From positions 124,001 to 188,000 of the forward strand of contig NZ_JABFHF010000006.1 of the NCBI RefSeq assembly GCF_015476655.1: 64,000 nt of DNA, given 5' to 3'. This DNA is from Aquiflexum lacus. Lineage in GTDB: Bacteria; Bacteroidota; Bacteroidia; Cytophagales; Cyclobacteriaceae. Shown here in pieces: positions 56,129 through 64,000 of the stretch (position 1 is its first letter; the number at the start of each line of letters is the position of its first letter). The notes under the pieces were generated by a model. The model ran no database searches. It worked only from the letters and a program-made list of their open reading frames with translations, and was not told where the DNA came from. The translations under genes were made by a program, and so were the position numbers.

Positions 56129-57328
56129 ATGGATTTAAATAAATTTATTCTAAGATATTTAAAAAGGAGAAATAGTATGTTTTCAGAAGATATACTGAAA
56201 AATAAAAATGTTCTTTCGGAAAATATTAAAAATAAAAATTTTTTAGTTATCGGGGGTGCCGGGACTATTGGTTCATCATTTATTAAAGCTGCATTGCAGT
56301 TCAAACCAAAAAAATTGGTGGTTATTGATACCAATGAAAATGGCTTAACAGAGTTGGTAAGGGATTTAAGAAGTATTGATGGGCAGTACATTCCTGAAGA
56401 GTTTTATACTTATCCACTTTCTTTTGATAGTCCCGCATTTAAGAAATTGTTTATTGCCCATGGCCCATTTGATATTGTTGCCAATTTTGCAGCACACAAA
56501 CATGTAAGAAGTGAAAAGGATATTTTTTCAATTGAGGCATTATTGGAAAATAATCTTGTAAAAGCAAAAGGGTTATTGGACCTTTTAGTGGAGTATCCGC
56601 CAAAACATTTTTTTTGTGTATCTACTGACAAGGCAGCGAATCCGGTGAATATCATGGGGGCCAGCAAAAAAATGATGGAAGAACTCATTATGTCCTATGG
56701 AGATAAATTCAAGGTTTCTACCGCAAGATTTGCCAATGTGGCATTTTCAAATGGGTCTTTATTGGAAGGTTTTTTAAAGAGAATTGAAAAAAACCAACCG
56801 CTTTCTTGTCCTAGTGATGTCAAAAGATTTTTTGTAGCACCCCAAGAATCCGGGGAAATTTGTTTATTGGCCTGCATTCTTGGGAAAAATAGGGAAATCT
56901 TCTTTCCAAAACTCGATATGGAAAAAGACTTGGTGAATTTTGCTGATATTTTCCCGGTTTTGTTGAATGAATTGGGTTTTGAACCCGTTATTTTTGATTC
57001 AGATCAAAAAGCAAGGGAGAGTATAAATCTCATAGATCAAAAAAAATATCCTGTGTATGTATTCAAAACAGAAACTTCAGGTGAAAAACTATACGAAGAA
57101 TTTTATACGGATTCTGAAATATTTGATTTGGATAAATTCAATGCTCTTGGTGTAATATCCAAAAAAACAACTTATTCCTCCAGTCAATTTTCTCCAATAT
57201 TTGAAGAGCTTTATAATTTGTTGGAAAAAAAGAACCTAGAGAAATCAGATATTGTAACATGGCTCAAAAAATATATTCCCGAATTTGAGCATATTGAAAC
57301 TGGAATAAGCTTGGATAAAAAAATGTAA
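56129..57328 (+). CDS. UDP-GlcNAc 4,6-dehydratase-like enzyme (soluble FlaA1/CapD family)
   Basis: Short-form dehydratase of 399 residues without the membrane helices of WbpM/CapD. FLVIGGAGTIGSSFIKAAL binds the cofactor, and STDKAANPVNIMGASKKMME has M176 and K180 in place of Y-x3-K. FKTETSGEKLYEEFYT near the end matches the family's GEK-EE motif. With the reductase before it and the phosphosugar transferase after it, it probably supplies a 6-deoxy-HexNAc that starts the repeat unit. The N-terminal 30 residues are longer than usual; a start at the ATG at 56177 is possible. Confidence 0.85.
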   Translation: MDLNKFILRYLKRRNSMFSEDILKNKNVLSENIKNKNFLVIGGAGTIGSSFIKAALQFKPKKLVVIDTNENGLTELVRDLRSIDGQYIPEEFYTYPLSFDSPAFKKLFIAHGPFDIVANFAAHKHVRSEKDIFSIEALLENNLVKAKGLLDLLVEYPPKHFFCVSTDKAANPVNIMGASKKMMEELIMSYGDKFKVSTARFANVAFSNGSLLEGFLKRIEKNQPLSCPSDVKRFFVAPQESGEICLLACILGKNREIFFPKLDMEKDLVNFADIFPVLLNELGFEPVIFDSDQKARESINLIDQKKYPVYVFKTETSGEKLYEEFYTDSEIFDLDKFNALGVISKKTTYSSSQFSPIFEELYNLLEKKNLEKSDIVTWLKKYIPEFEHIETGISLDKKM

Positions 57329-57332
57329 GGGC

Positions 57333-57989
57333 ATGATAAAACGAATATTTGATATAATTTCTTCTGGAGTATTGATTTTGCTCATTTCCCCCTTACTTAT
57401 ACCATTAATGGTTTTATTAAGACTTACTGGAGAAGGGAAAATTTTTTACGTGCAACAAAGAATTGGAAAAAACGGTAAGCACTTCGGTTTATTGAAGTTT
57501 GCTACTATGTTGGAAAATAGTCCAAACTTGCCAGGTGGTGATGTGACTATGGGAAGAGATCCCAGGGTTTTACCAGTTGGAAGGGTGTTAAGGAAAACTA
57601 AAATAAATGAATTGCCTCAATTACTGAATATTTTCAAGGGAGACATCAGTGTAATAGGCCCCAGGCCATTAACCCCGAAAACTTTTGCTTTTTATTCAAA
57701 GCACATCCAAGACAAAATTAAAGATTTGAAACCTGGATTAACTGGAATTGGTTCAATCGTTTTCAGAGATGAAGAAAGTATTTTGGCCAATTCTCCTAAA
57801 CCACATCTCCAATGCTATGAAGAAGATATTGCACCTTACAAAGGCGAATTGGAAGTTTGGTACAAAAAACATCAAAGTTTTGGATTGGATATGTTGTTAA
57901 TATTTTTAACTATTTGGGTTATATTTTTCCCGAATTCAAAAGTTTATGAGCAATTATTCAAAGATTTGCCCAAGCGGAAGTTAGGATAA
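57333..57989 (+). CDS. Initiating phosphosugar transferase (PglC/WbaP-type)
   Basis: Monotopic bacterial sugar transferase of 218 residues that loads the first phospho-sugar onto undecaprenyl phosphate. The re-entrant helix is MIKRIFDIISSGVLILLISP. Catalytic and binding motifs are FYVQQRIGKNGKHF, LRKTKINELPQLLNIFKGD and SVIGPRPLTPKT. The length matches the minimal PglC core rather than long WbaP. It begins four bases after the dehydratase gene. A second, unrelated candidate initiating enzyme (WecA/MraY type) lies at 62736. Confidence 0.92.
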   Translation: MIKRIFDIISSGVLILLISPLLIPLMVLLRLTGEGKIFYVQQRIGKNGKHFGLLKFATMLENSPNLPGGDVTMGRDPRVLPVGRVLRKTKINELPQLLNIFKGDISVIGPRPLTPKTFAFYSKHIQDKIKDLKPGLTGIGSIVFRDEESILANSPKPHLQCYEEDIAPYKGELEVWYKKHQSFGLDMLLIFLTIWVIFFPNSKVYEQLFKDLPKRKLG

Positions 57990-58077
57990 AATATTGTAAT
58001 TTCCCCCAGTTAAACACTTGGAGTAACTTTAAATTAATTGTTGAGTATTTATCTGAATAAAGTATTTGGTTAAAAAG

Positions 58078-58515
58078 ATGGATATAAAACCTAAAGTTAT
58101 AAACACTGAAAGTTTTCAAAATGAGACTGGTACTCTCATAGCATTCAATGAATTTTCTTTGCTACCAATCAAAAGGTTATATTCAATAGAAAACACCAAT
58201 CCTGAAGTTGTAAGAGCTTGGCAAGGGCATAAAATCGAAAATAAATGGTTTTATGTTATAGAAGGTGCATTTGTGATTGCATGGGTTGGTATAGATGATT
58301 TCGAAAATCCTTCTACTGATCTATCTTCAGAATTTAAAATTATAGAAGCATCTGAAAATGTTGTATTGCATATACCAAGAGGTTTTGCCAATGGATTAAA
58401 AGCGATTAAACCAAATTCGAGAGTTTTGGTTTTTTCAGATCTATCCTTGATTGAAGCAGAGAATGATAATTTCAAATATATCAGCAGGAACTGGTTGGAT
58501 TGGGATAAACTTTGA
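58078..58515 (+). CDS. WxcM/FdtA-like cupin (sugar isomerase or reductase-associated)
   Basis: Small beta-helix protein of about 145 residues. I use the ATG at 58078; a TTG at 58066 is in frame. The RLYSIENTNPEVVRAWQGHK motif and the Arg/Trp/His pattern, then KWFYVIEGAFVIAW and VLHIPRGFANGL, resemble WxcM-like C-terminal cupins and FdtA-type 3,4-ketoisomerases. The usual second histidines are only partly conserved. It could act on a nucleotide sugar such as a dTDP-4-keto sugar, for which RfbA at 61487 would provide the precursor. Confidence 0.75.
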   Translation: MDIKPKVINTESFQNETGTLIAFNEFSLLPIKRLYSIENTNPEVVRAWQGHKIENKWFYVIEGAFVIAWVGIDDFENPSTDLSSEFKIIEASENVVLHIPRGFANGLKAIKPNSRVLVFSDLSLIEAENDNFKYISRNWLDWDKL

Positions 58516-58521
58516 AATCAA

Positions 58522-60198
58522 ATGAGAAAATTTTCACTTTTGTTTCTTATGTTGATTTTTTGCATTCAATTGCCGTCTTCATCACAGTCACTGCCAGCTA
58601 GTTTCCCAATATTCGAAGAATATCTAAGAAGAAAACAACTAATAGATTTGGATAGCTCAAACAATGCTTCTTTTTTATATAGACCGCTCCAATTTGATCG
58701 TTTAAATACTCATACTAACGGAATGGTGAGCAAAAATTCATTTGGAGACTTGTCACTTTCATTTCTTCCGATATTAGGCACATCCCGATTCAATACAAAC
58801 AGGCCATACGGTTGGGGGGATTATGGAATGATTCCCAATGTAGGTCTTCAGCAATATTTGAGTGGGGGAGTATATGCAGAATGGAAGTTTTTGTCTTTGC
58901 AATTCCAACCGGAAATTGTCATAGCAGAAAATCAATTATATTTTGGATTTAGACCTGGATTTTCTGATTCAGAAACAAGGGCAAGATTTATATATTGGAA
59001 CCAAGGAGATTATCCTGAAAGATTTGGAGATTCCGTTTACAGCAGTGTTTGGTGGGGACAGTCAAAATTAACCGGAAAATTTGGCGCATTTGAAACGGGA
59101 TTATCTACACAGAACATTTGGTGGGGACCAGGCCAATGGAATGCACTTACTTTTTCAAATAATGCACAAGGATTTGCGCATTTCACATTTAATACCATAA
59201 AGCCGGCCAAAACTTTTTTGGGAAACTTTGAGGGCCAATTATTAAGCGGGAGAATTGATGAATCAGGTTTTGCCCCGACGCAGGTTCCGGATTTGAATAG
59301 TCGGTTTTTCAGAGATTTTAGTGGAGATTGGAAATATGTAAACGCTTTGACGATTTCCTACAATCCCAAATGGATTCCAAATATTTTTCTTGGTTTTGCG
59401 AGAACTTTCCAAGTTTACAGAGAAAAAATGGGCAATTCATTCAGGGATTATTTTCCCGTATTTACAGGGGTTACCAAGGAACAATTTTTTGAAGATGGTA
59501 ATTCGGTTGCATTCGATAGTGATGGGTCAGATCAGCAAATCAGTGTTTTTTTGAGATGGGTTGTGCCAAAAAGTCATCTTGAATTTTATGGTGAGTTCGG
59601 AAGAAGAGACCATGCCTTAAATTGGAGAGAGTTTATTTTGAATCCCGAACACGCAAGGGCATATTTAATGGGATTTAAGAAACTCATCCCCATGCAAGGT
59701 GAAAATAAGTTTTTTCAAGTTAGGGGTGAAATTACCCATCAACAAGAATCCATTAACAGATATATCAGGTATCCTGGATTAACTGGAGGAATTACATGGC
59801 ATACTCATTTTCCAACGAGAGGATTTGCCAATTTAGGGCAGCCTTTAGGAGTAGGAATTGGAATTGGATCAAATGTTCAATCCCTTGAAATGGCCATGGT
59901 TCAGAATTTCAATAAATTTGGTTTTCTCTTTGAAAGATTGGAAAACCATCAGGATTTCTACTATAGAGCTCAAATGCAAAATACTGAGCACAGGCCTTGG
60001 ATTGATTTAAGTTTGGGTTTTCTATTTGACCATCGATGGAATAATTTCTTGTTAAGTTCAAAAGTTCAATTTATCAATAGCAGAAATTATCAGTGGCAGT
60101 TGCATGATTTCAGTATAGAAGATTTCACAAGAGGTAAAAATTTGACATCATTTTATTCCCAAATTAGCCTCATATATTTAATCAGTCAAAAACAATAG
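58522..60198 (+). CDS. wzi: Capsule assembly protein, Wzi family
   Basis: Outer-membrane beta-barrel protein of 558 residues with a signal peptide (LLFLMLIFCIQLPSSSQS). It contains many short amphipathic strands and aromatic motifs (WWGQSKLTGKFGAFETGLS, NIWWGPGQWN) that mark the Wzi/Wzi-like family. Wzi helps attach or organise capsule at the cell surface, so the polymer is probably a surface capsule and not only a released slime. The wecB gene follows after three bases. Confidence 0.9.
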   Translation: MRKFSLLFLMLIFCIQLPSSSQSLPASFPIFEEYLRRKQLIDLDSSNNASFLYRPLQFDRLNTHTNGMVSKNSFGDLSLSFLPILGTSRFNTNRPYGWGDYGMIPNVGLQQYLSGGVYAEWKFLSLQFQPEIVIAENQLYFGFRPGFSDSETRARFIYWNQGDYPERFGDSVYSSVWWGQSKLTGKFGAFETGLSTQNIWWGPGQWNALTFSNNAQGFAHFTFNTIKPAKTFLGNFEGQLLSGRIDESGFAPTQVPDLNSRFFRDFSGDWKYVNALTISYNPKWIPNIFLGFARTFQVYREKMGNSFRDYFPVFTGVTKEQFFEDGNSVAFDSDGSDQQISVFLRWVVPKSHLEFYGEFGRRDHALNWREFILNPEHARAYLMGFKKLIPMQGENKFFQVRGEITHQQESINRYIRYPGLTGGITWHTHFPTRGFANLGQPLGVGIGIGSNVQSLEMAMVQNFNKFGFLFERLENHQDFYYRAQMQNTEHRPWIDLSLGFLFDHRWNNFLLSSKVQFINSRNYQWQLHDFSIEDFTRGKNLTSFYSQISLIYLISQKQ

Positions 60199-60201
60199 AT
60201 T

Positions 60202-61296
60202 TTGATTAACCTTACCATTGTCGCAGGCGCCCGCCCAAACTTTATGAAAATTGCTCCTATTCTGAAAGCCATTCAAAACAAGAAAGAGAATGGGACTGCA
60301 ATATACTTCAGACTGGTTCATACTGGTCAGCACTATGACAAGAAAATGTCGGGTGATTTTTTTGAGCAATTGAATATTCCTGAACCTGATATTAACCTAG
60401 AAGCTGGGGGAGGAAGTCAGGCCGAACAAACAGCAGCCATCATGGTGGCTTTTGAAAAAGAATTGATAGCCAACAGGCCTGATTTAGTTATTGTGGTGGG
60501 AGATGTAACTTCGACATTGGCCTGTTCTATTGCAGCCAAGAAATTGGTCATAGATGTGGCACATGTGGAAGGGGGTATCCGTTCCGGAGATATGAGTATG
60601 CCGGAAGAAGTGAATAGGATTGTAACAGATAGTATCACAAACCATTTTTTTACTACCTCGGAAGTCGCCAACCAACACCTAAAGTTTATAGGAGTGGCCG
60701 AGAATAGAATTCATTTCGTAGGGAATACCATGATTGACACGCTGCTTTCCAATCAAGATAGATTTATAAGTCCAATAGGAGAGATGTTCGATGATCTTGA
60801 ACCAAAGAATTATTTTGTAATCACAATGCACAGGCCTGCAAATGTAGATGGGGAGCAACAGCTTAAAGCCTTGATAGATGCCATCATGATAGGGACTGGT
60901 AATTTTCCCGTGATATTTCCGGTTCATCCCAGAACTGCTAAAAATCTGGAAAAGATTGGTGTCAAGCATCCAAGATTGAGAATAGTGGAACCCTTGTCCT
61001 ACCTGGAATTCAACTACTTGGTAAATAACGCAATGGGGGTTATCACCGACTCCGGTGGAATTACTGAGGAGGCTTCCGTGATGAATGTTCCTTGTATTAC
61101 CATGAGAAATAATACCGAGCGCCCCGAAACAGTTACCCTTGGTACAAATGAATTGATCGGAACCGATCCTGCAAATCTAAAAGCGCCATTGGAAAAACTG
61201 CTTAATGGTGATTGGAAATCTTACAAGGGAATACCCTTATGGGATGGAAAAGCAGCTGAAAGAATTGTGGATAAAATAATTGAAATTTACAGTTGA
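60202..61296 (+). CDS. wecB: UDP-N-acetylglucosamine 2-epimerase (non-hydrolysing)
   Basis: Enzyme of 364 residues interconverting UDP-GlcNAc and UDP-ManNAc. It appears to start at TTG (60202), since INLTIVAGARPNFMKIAPIL is the conserved first strand and no ATG lies before it. HTGQHYDKKMSGDFFEQL, HVEGGIRSGDMSMPEEVNR, MHRPANVD, PVHPRT and ITDSGGITEEASVM are intact. With a C6 dehydrogenase it would yield UDP-ManNAcA; the TviB/WbpO-like gene at 43698 is the only candidate here. Confidence 0.92.
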   Translation: MINLTIVAGARPNFMKIAPILKAIQNKKENGTAIYFRLVHTGQHYDKKMSGDFFEQLNIPEPDINLEAGGGSQAEQTAAIMVAFEKELIANRPDLVIVVGDVTSTLACSIAAKKLVIDVAHVEGGIRSGDMSMPEEVNRIVTDSITNHFFTTSEVANQHLKFIGVAENRIHFVGNTMIDTLLSNQDRFISPIGEMFDDLEPKNYFVITMHRPANVDGEQQLKALIDAIMIGTGNFPVIFPVHPRTAKNLEKIGVKHPRLRIVEPLSYLEFNYLVNNAMGVITDSGGITEEASVMNVPCITMRNNTERPETVTLGTNELIGTDPANLKAPLEKLLNGDWKSYKGIPLWDGKAAERIVDKIIEIYS

Positions 61297-61486
61297 TTTT
61301 TGGATTCAATTCTAAAAATTTACTTTATAAAATATTGTTATGTCAGCAAATATTAAATTTCATATCGATTTTAGGAATAATACGCTACGTCAAACAAATT
61401 TCAAGTAATTTCCAAATATCCATCAATATCTATTTGACCAGAATTTGAGGAATAAATAATTTAAACGCATCATATAAATTAAACCC

Positions 61487-62365
61487 ATGAAAGGAATCAT
61501 CCTAGCCGGCGGCTCCGGAACTAGACTTTATCCCATCACCAAAGGTACCTCAAAACAGCTTTTGGCGATTTATGATAAACCCATGATATATTATCCATTG
61601 TCCGTATTGATGTTGGCAGGGATTCGGGAGATTTTGATCATCAGTACCCCACATGATCTACCAAATTTTGAAAAGCTTTTTGGGGATGGGTCTGATTTGG
61701 GTTTGCAGATTTCCTATGCGGAACAACCAAGCCCTGATGGATTGGCCCAAGCCTTTATTATTGGAGAGGAATTTATTGGGGGTGATTCGGTTTGTCTTGT
61801 CTTGGGAGATAATATTTTCTATGGTCACGGATTTACCAAACTACTGCAAAAGTCTGTTGACTCGGTGGAAAGTGATGGAAATGCCAGTGTTTTTGGATAT
61901 TACGTTCAGGATCCCCAAAGGTATGGGGTAGTGGAATTTGATGATTCAGGAACGGTCAAAAGTATTGAGGAAAAGCCAAATGATCCCAAAAGCAATTATG
62001 CGGTAATTGGATTGTATTTTTACCCTAATTCGGTTGTGGATATTGCAAAAAAAATCAAACCCAGCAAAAGAGGCGAACTTGAAATCACAACAGTCAATCA
62101 AGAATATCTAAATCTAGGTAGACTAAAAGTAGAACTGATGGGAAGGGGATATGCATGGTTGGATACAGGTACACATGAGTCCATGTTGGAGGCTTCCAAT
62201 TTTATCCAAACCATTGAAAAAAGACAAGGGCTAAAGGTCGCTTGCTTGGAAGAAATAGCTTATGACATGGGATATATCAATAGTGATCAACTTTTGGAAT
62301 TGGCTAATCAGCTTCGAAAAAATGATTATGGGGAGTATTTATTGAAGAAAATCAAATCAAGGTAA
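61487..62365 (+). CDS. rfbA: Glucose-1-phosphate thymidylyltransferase
   Basis: Enzyme of 292 residues making dTDP-glucose from glucose-1-phosphate and d[23 protein letters not shown] is the nucleotide-binding start, [17 protein letters not shown] follows, and [12 protein letters not shown] and [18 protein letters not shown] are diagnostic. The rest of the dTDP-rhamnose set (rfbB, rfbC, rfbD) is not in the window, so dTDP-glucose must feed enzymes encoded elsewhere. It stands alone, 190 bases after wecB and before a long gap. Confidence 0.95.
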   Translation: MKGIILAGGSGTRLYPITKGTSKQLLAIYDKPMIYYPLSVLMLAGIREILIISTPHDLPNFEKLFGDGSDLGLQISYAEQPSPDGLAQAFIIGEEFIGGDSVCLVLGDNIFYGHGFTKLLQKSVDSVESDGNASVFGYYVQDPQRYGVVEFDDSGTVKSIEEKPNDPKSNYAVIGLYFYPNSVVDIAKKIKPSKRGELEITTVNQEYLNLGRLKVELMGRGYAWLDTGTHESMLEASNFIQTIEKRQGLKVACLEEIAYDMGYINSDQLLELANQLRKNDYGEYLLKKIKSR

Positions 62366-62735
62366 GGGGAAATTCAGGAAAATCTATGATATCAGTATCC
62401 AGACAGGACAGAAGACCGAAGTACCGGATATTTCAGGCTCCTGTAATGAATTATATCGAATTACCATTTACCTTGTATAATTGGGCACACCCATGTAATA
62501 GAAAGAGGCTAACATCAGTCATCCGTCATCGGTCATCCAACAAATAATTCTTAATGGTAGAAAGGTGATTGACCAGAAATTTTCCAAAAAAACGAAATAT
62601 ATAGTTCATTTTTCAATGAATTTCGTAATACACAAAATGAACTTCAGATTATTATAAATTAATAACATCACTTTAATTCATGAAATTTTGATAAAAGAAT
62701 AGCTTATCGCTAACTTTGTCACAAAATTAATTTTT
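62366..62735. other. Gap between rfbA and the wecA-like gene
   Basis: A 370-base stretch without an open reading frame of note. It has short iterated words such as GTCATCCGTCATCGGTCATC (62518-62538) and ends in the promoter of the next gene. I see no terminator after rfbA. Confidence 0.55.
62687..62718 (+). promoter_or_regulatory. Bacteroidota housekeeping promoter (TTTG-N20-TAACTTTG)
   Basis: TTTG at 62687-62690 and TAACTTTG at 62711-62718 are 20 bases apart, an exact match to the phylum consensus. It lies 17 bases before the ATG of the wecA-like gene, so the leader would be about ten bases. Confidence 0.78.
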
Positions 62736-63890
62736 ATGGTCATTTTTCTTGCAGTAAGCACCGCTTTCCTCATAGGTTTTCTCCTTACACCTATCGTCAT
62801 ACTTGTCTTAAAAAAAATGGAGTTGATGGATTCACCTGGTGGAAGAAAAATCCATAGTGGTTACATTCCTTCCATGGGAGGGATCGCTTTTGTGATTGCT
62901 ACATTTATTGCTGTTCTTTCTTGGTTGGATGCCCAATATATCATGGAGATCAGGTTTCTGTTGGCAGCATTTGGTTTGATGTTTTTTGTTGGTCTCCGGG
63001 ATGATATGGTCAATATGAGTGCCATTCAAAAACTTGCCGGTCAATTTATCTCAGCTTATTTGGTGGTCGTGATGGCAGATATCCGTTTTACCAGTCTCTA
63101 TGGTTTCATGGGGATTTATGACCTTCCCCTTTGGATTAGCTATGGCTTATCTTTCTTCACCATTCTTGTTTTGACCAACTCCTTTAATTTGATCGATGGA
63201 CTGGATGGCTTGGCAGGCTCAATCAGCTTGGTGACATTCTTGTTTTTGGGATGGTGGTTCTTTGAAGCGGAATTGATGAGTTATGCCATTTTTTCGCTTA
63301 TCCTTGTGGGAGCTGTTTTATCATTTTTGGTTTACAATTGGCATCCCGCCAAAATCTTTATGGGAGACACCGGTTCCCTGAGTTTAGGATTTGCACTATC
63401 TGTACTTACTGTTTTATTTATAGATAAAAACGGGACAATGGCTTCTTTTGAAGGGTGGAAATTCAATGCGCCCATTGCTTCAGGAGTGGCTTTACTGATC
63501 ATTCCCATTTATGATACTTCCAGGATTTTTATCAAAAGAACTTTAAAAGGCAAGTCTCCCATGGCTCCGGATAAAAGCCATGTTCATCATTTTCTGTTAA
63601 GAATGGGATTGAGACATGATCAGGTTACACTTTCGTTGGTGTTTATTAAATGTGCATTTATAGGATTGATTTTTCTAGGGTCAAGTTTGAGTGACTATAT
63701 CTTGTTGCCAATAGTAGTATTGGGTGCAATTACACTTGGCCTGAGATTAGATACCATGACCTTGAAAAGGGTGAAAAAAATTAATAAAAATGAGCCACCT
63801 ATACTGTCCAAAAGAGGTAAGAAAAAATCAGGTTCCAAGCCGGATATTCAGGGAAGTGTTTTGGAAAAGGTAAACATCAGTGACAATTAA
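62736..63890 (+). CDS. Undecaprenyl-phosphate phospho-HexNAc transferase (WecA/TagO/MraY family)
   Basis: Polytopic transferase of 384 residues with about ten helices that links a phospho-HexNAc to undecaprenyl phosphate. GGRKIHSGYIPSMGGIAFV, GLRDDMVNMSAIQKL (the Asp pair), NSFNLIDGLDGLAG and NWHPAKIFMGDTGSLSLGF are the conserved cytoplasmic loops; PDKSHVHHFLLRMG is the His-rich loop of the WecA/TagO branch. A charged cytoplasmic tail follows. It has its own promoter and terminator, so it may serve O-antigen or another polymer and not only this capsule. Confidence 0.92.
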   Translation: MVIFLAVSTAFLIGFLLTPIVILVLKKMELMDSPGGRKIHSGYIPSMGGIAFVIATFIAVLSWLDAQYIMEIRFLLAAFGLMFFVGLRDDMVNMSAIQKLAGQFISAYLVVVMADIRFTSLYGFMGIYDLPLWISYGLSFFTILVLTNSFNLIDGLDGLAGSISLVTFLFLGWWFFEAELMSYAIFSLILVGAVLSFLVYNWHPAKIFMGDTGSLSLGFALSVLTVLFIDKNGTMASFEGWKFNAPIASGVALLIIPIYDTSRIFIKRTLKGKSPMAPDKSHVHHFLLRMGLRHDQVTLSLVFIKCAFIGLIFLGSSLSDYILLPIVVLGAITLGLRLDTMTLKRVKKINKNEPPILSKRGKKKSGSKPDIQGSVLEKVNISDN

Positions 63891-63918
63891 ACGGTTCCTT
63901 ACAATAATGGAAGATTTT

Positions 63919-63948
63919 TAACTCCGGAAATCCCCGGAGTTTTTTTAT
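63919..63948 (+). terminator. Rho-independent terminator
   Basis: AACTCCGG and CCGGAGTT pair perfectly around a short loop and are followed by a T run. It lies 29 bases after the wecA-like stop codon. Confidence 0.88.
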
Positions 63949-64000
63949 GTTTTTATTTCTTCAATCTTTTCTTATAAAGTGCATCACATTTTTTTTCTTT

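Overview
The window looks like chromosomal DNA of a Bacteroidota member, probably an Algoriphagus/Cyclobacterium-type Cytophagales. This rests on the gene families: lipoprotein sulfatases, DUF2911, a histone-H1-like basic protein, a Bacteroidota-style SLBB/Wzz/Wzi capsule locus, and two promoters matching the TTTG-N19-21-TAnnTTTG consensus of the phylum. The species call is inference; no rRNA or marker gene is present.

Layout. 1-3135: two formylglycine-type sulfatases, the first cut by the left edge. 3407-14797: a type I restriction-modification locus, hsdM-hsdS-(HEPN-like gene)-(DUF262/DUF1524 GmrSD-like gene)-(hsdR start scar)-(broken RhuM gene)-(second hsdR start scar)-(AlbA_2/ATPase gene)-hsdR. 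The hsdR gene carries an in-frame REP-associated tyrosine transposase (RAYT, HUH family) of about 230 codons, bounded by two REP-like hairpins in opposite orientation. 14944-37320: housekeeping and envelope genes: NfeD protease, M1 peptidase, a 58-residue histone-H1-like gene, an alpha-oxoamine synthase, an accC-DUF1015-maf operon, an sdaAB-tolC-hlyD operon, a class IV aminotransferase, thyA, an MMPL transporter, an EEP hydrolase, an M24 peptidase lipoprotein, a DUF2911 lipoprotein, a penicillin-acylase family protein and a small membrane protein. 37480-63890: a capsule/exopolysaccharide locus.

The capsule locus opens with a winged-helix regulator fused to what looks like a dead nucleotidyltransferase fold. 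SLBB export and Wzz genes follow, then two nucleotide-sugar dehydrogenases, a flippase, a polymerase and two GT4 glycosyltransferases. Next come a capE-capF-capG set plus a WbuB-like transferase (predicted UDP-L-FucNAc synthesis and transfer), and a reductase/dehydratase/PglC-like trio. The end holds a WxcM-like cupin, Wzi, WecB, RfbA and a WecA/MraY-like transferase. Together these can supply UDP-GlcA, a UDP-HexNAcA, UDP-L-FucNAc and a 6-deoxy-HexNAc, build a lipid-linked unit, flip and polymerise it and export it. No tyrosine kinase (Wzc) is visible.

The most unusual structure is the type I locus. Each cargo gene after the DUF262 gene is followed by a copy of the hsdR start, intact or decayed. 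The restriction subunit itself hosts a transposase domain between helicase motifs IV and V without losing its reading frame.
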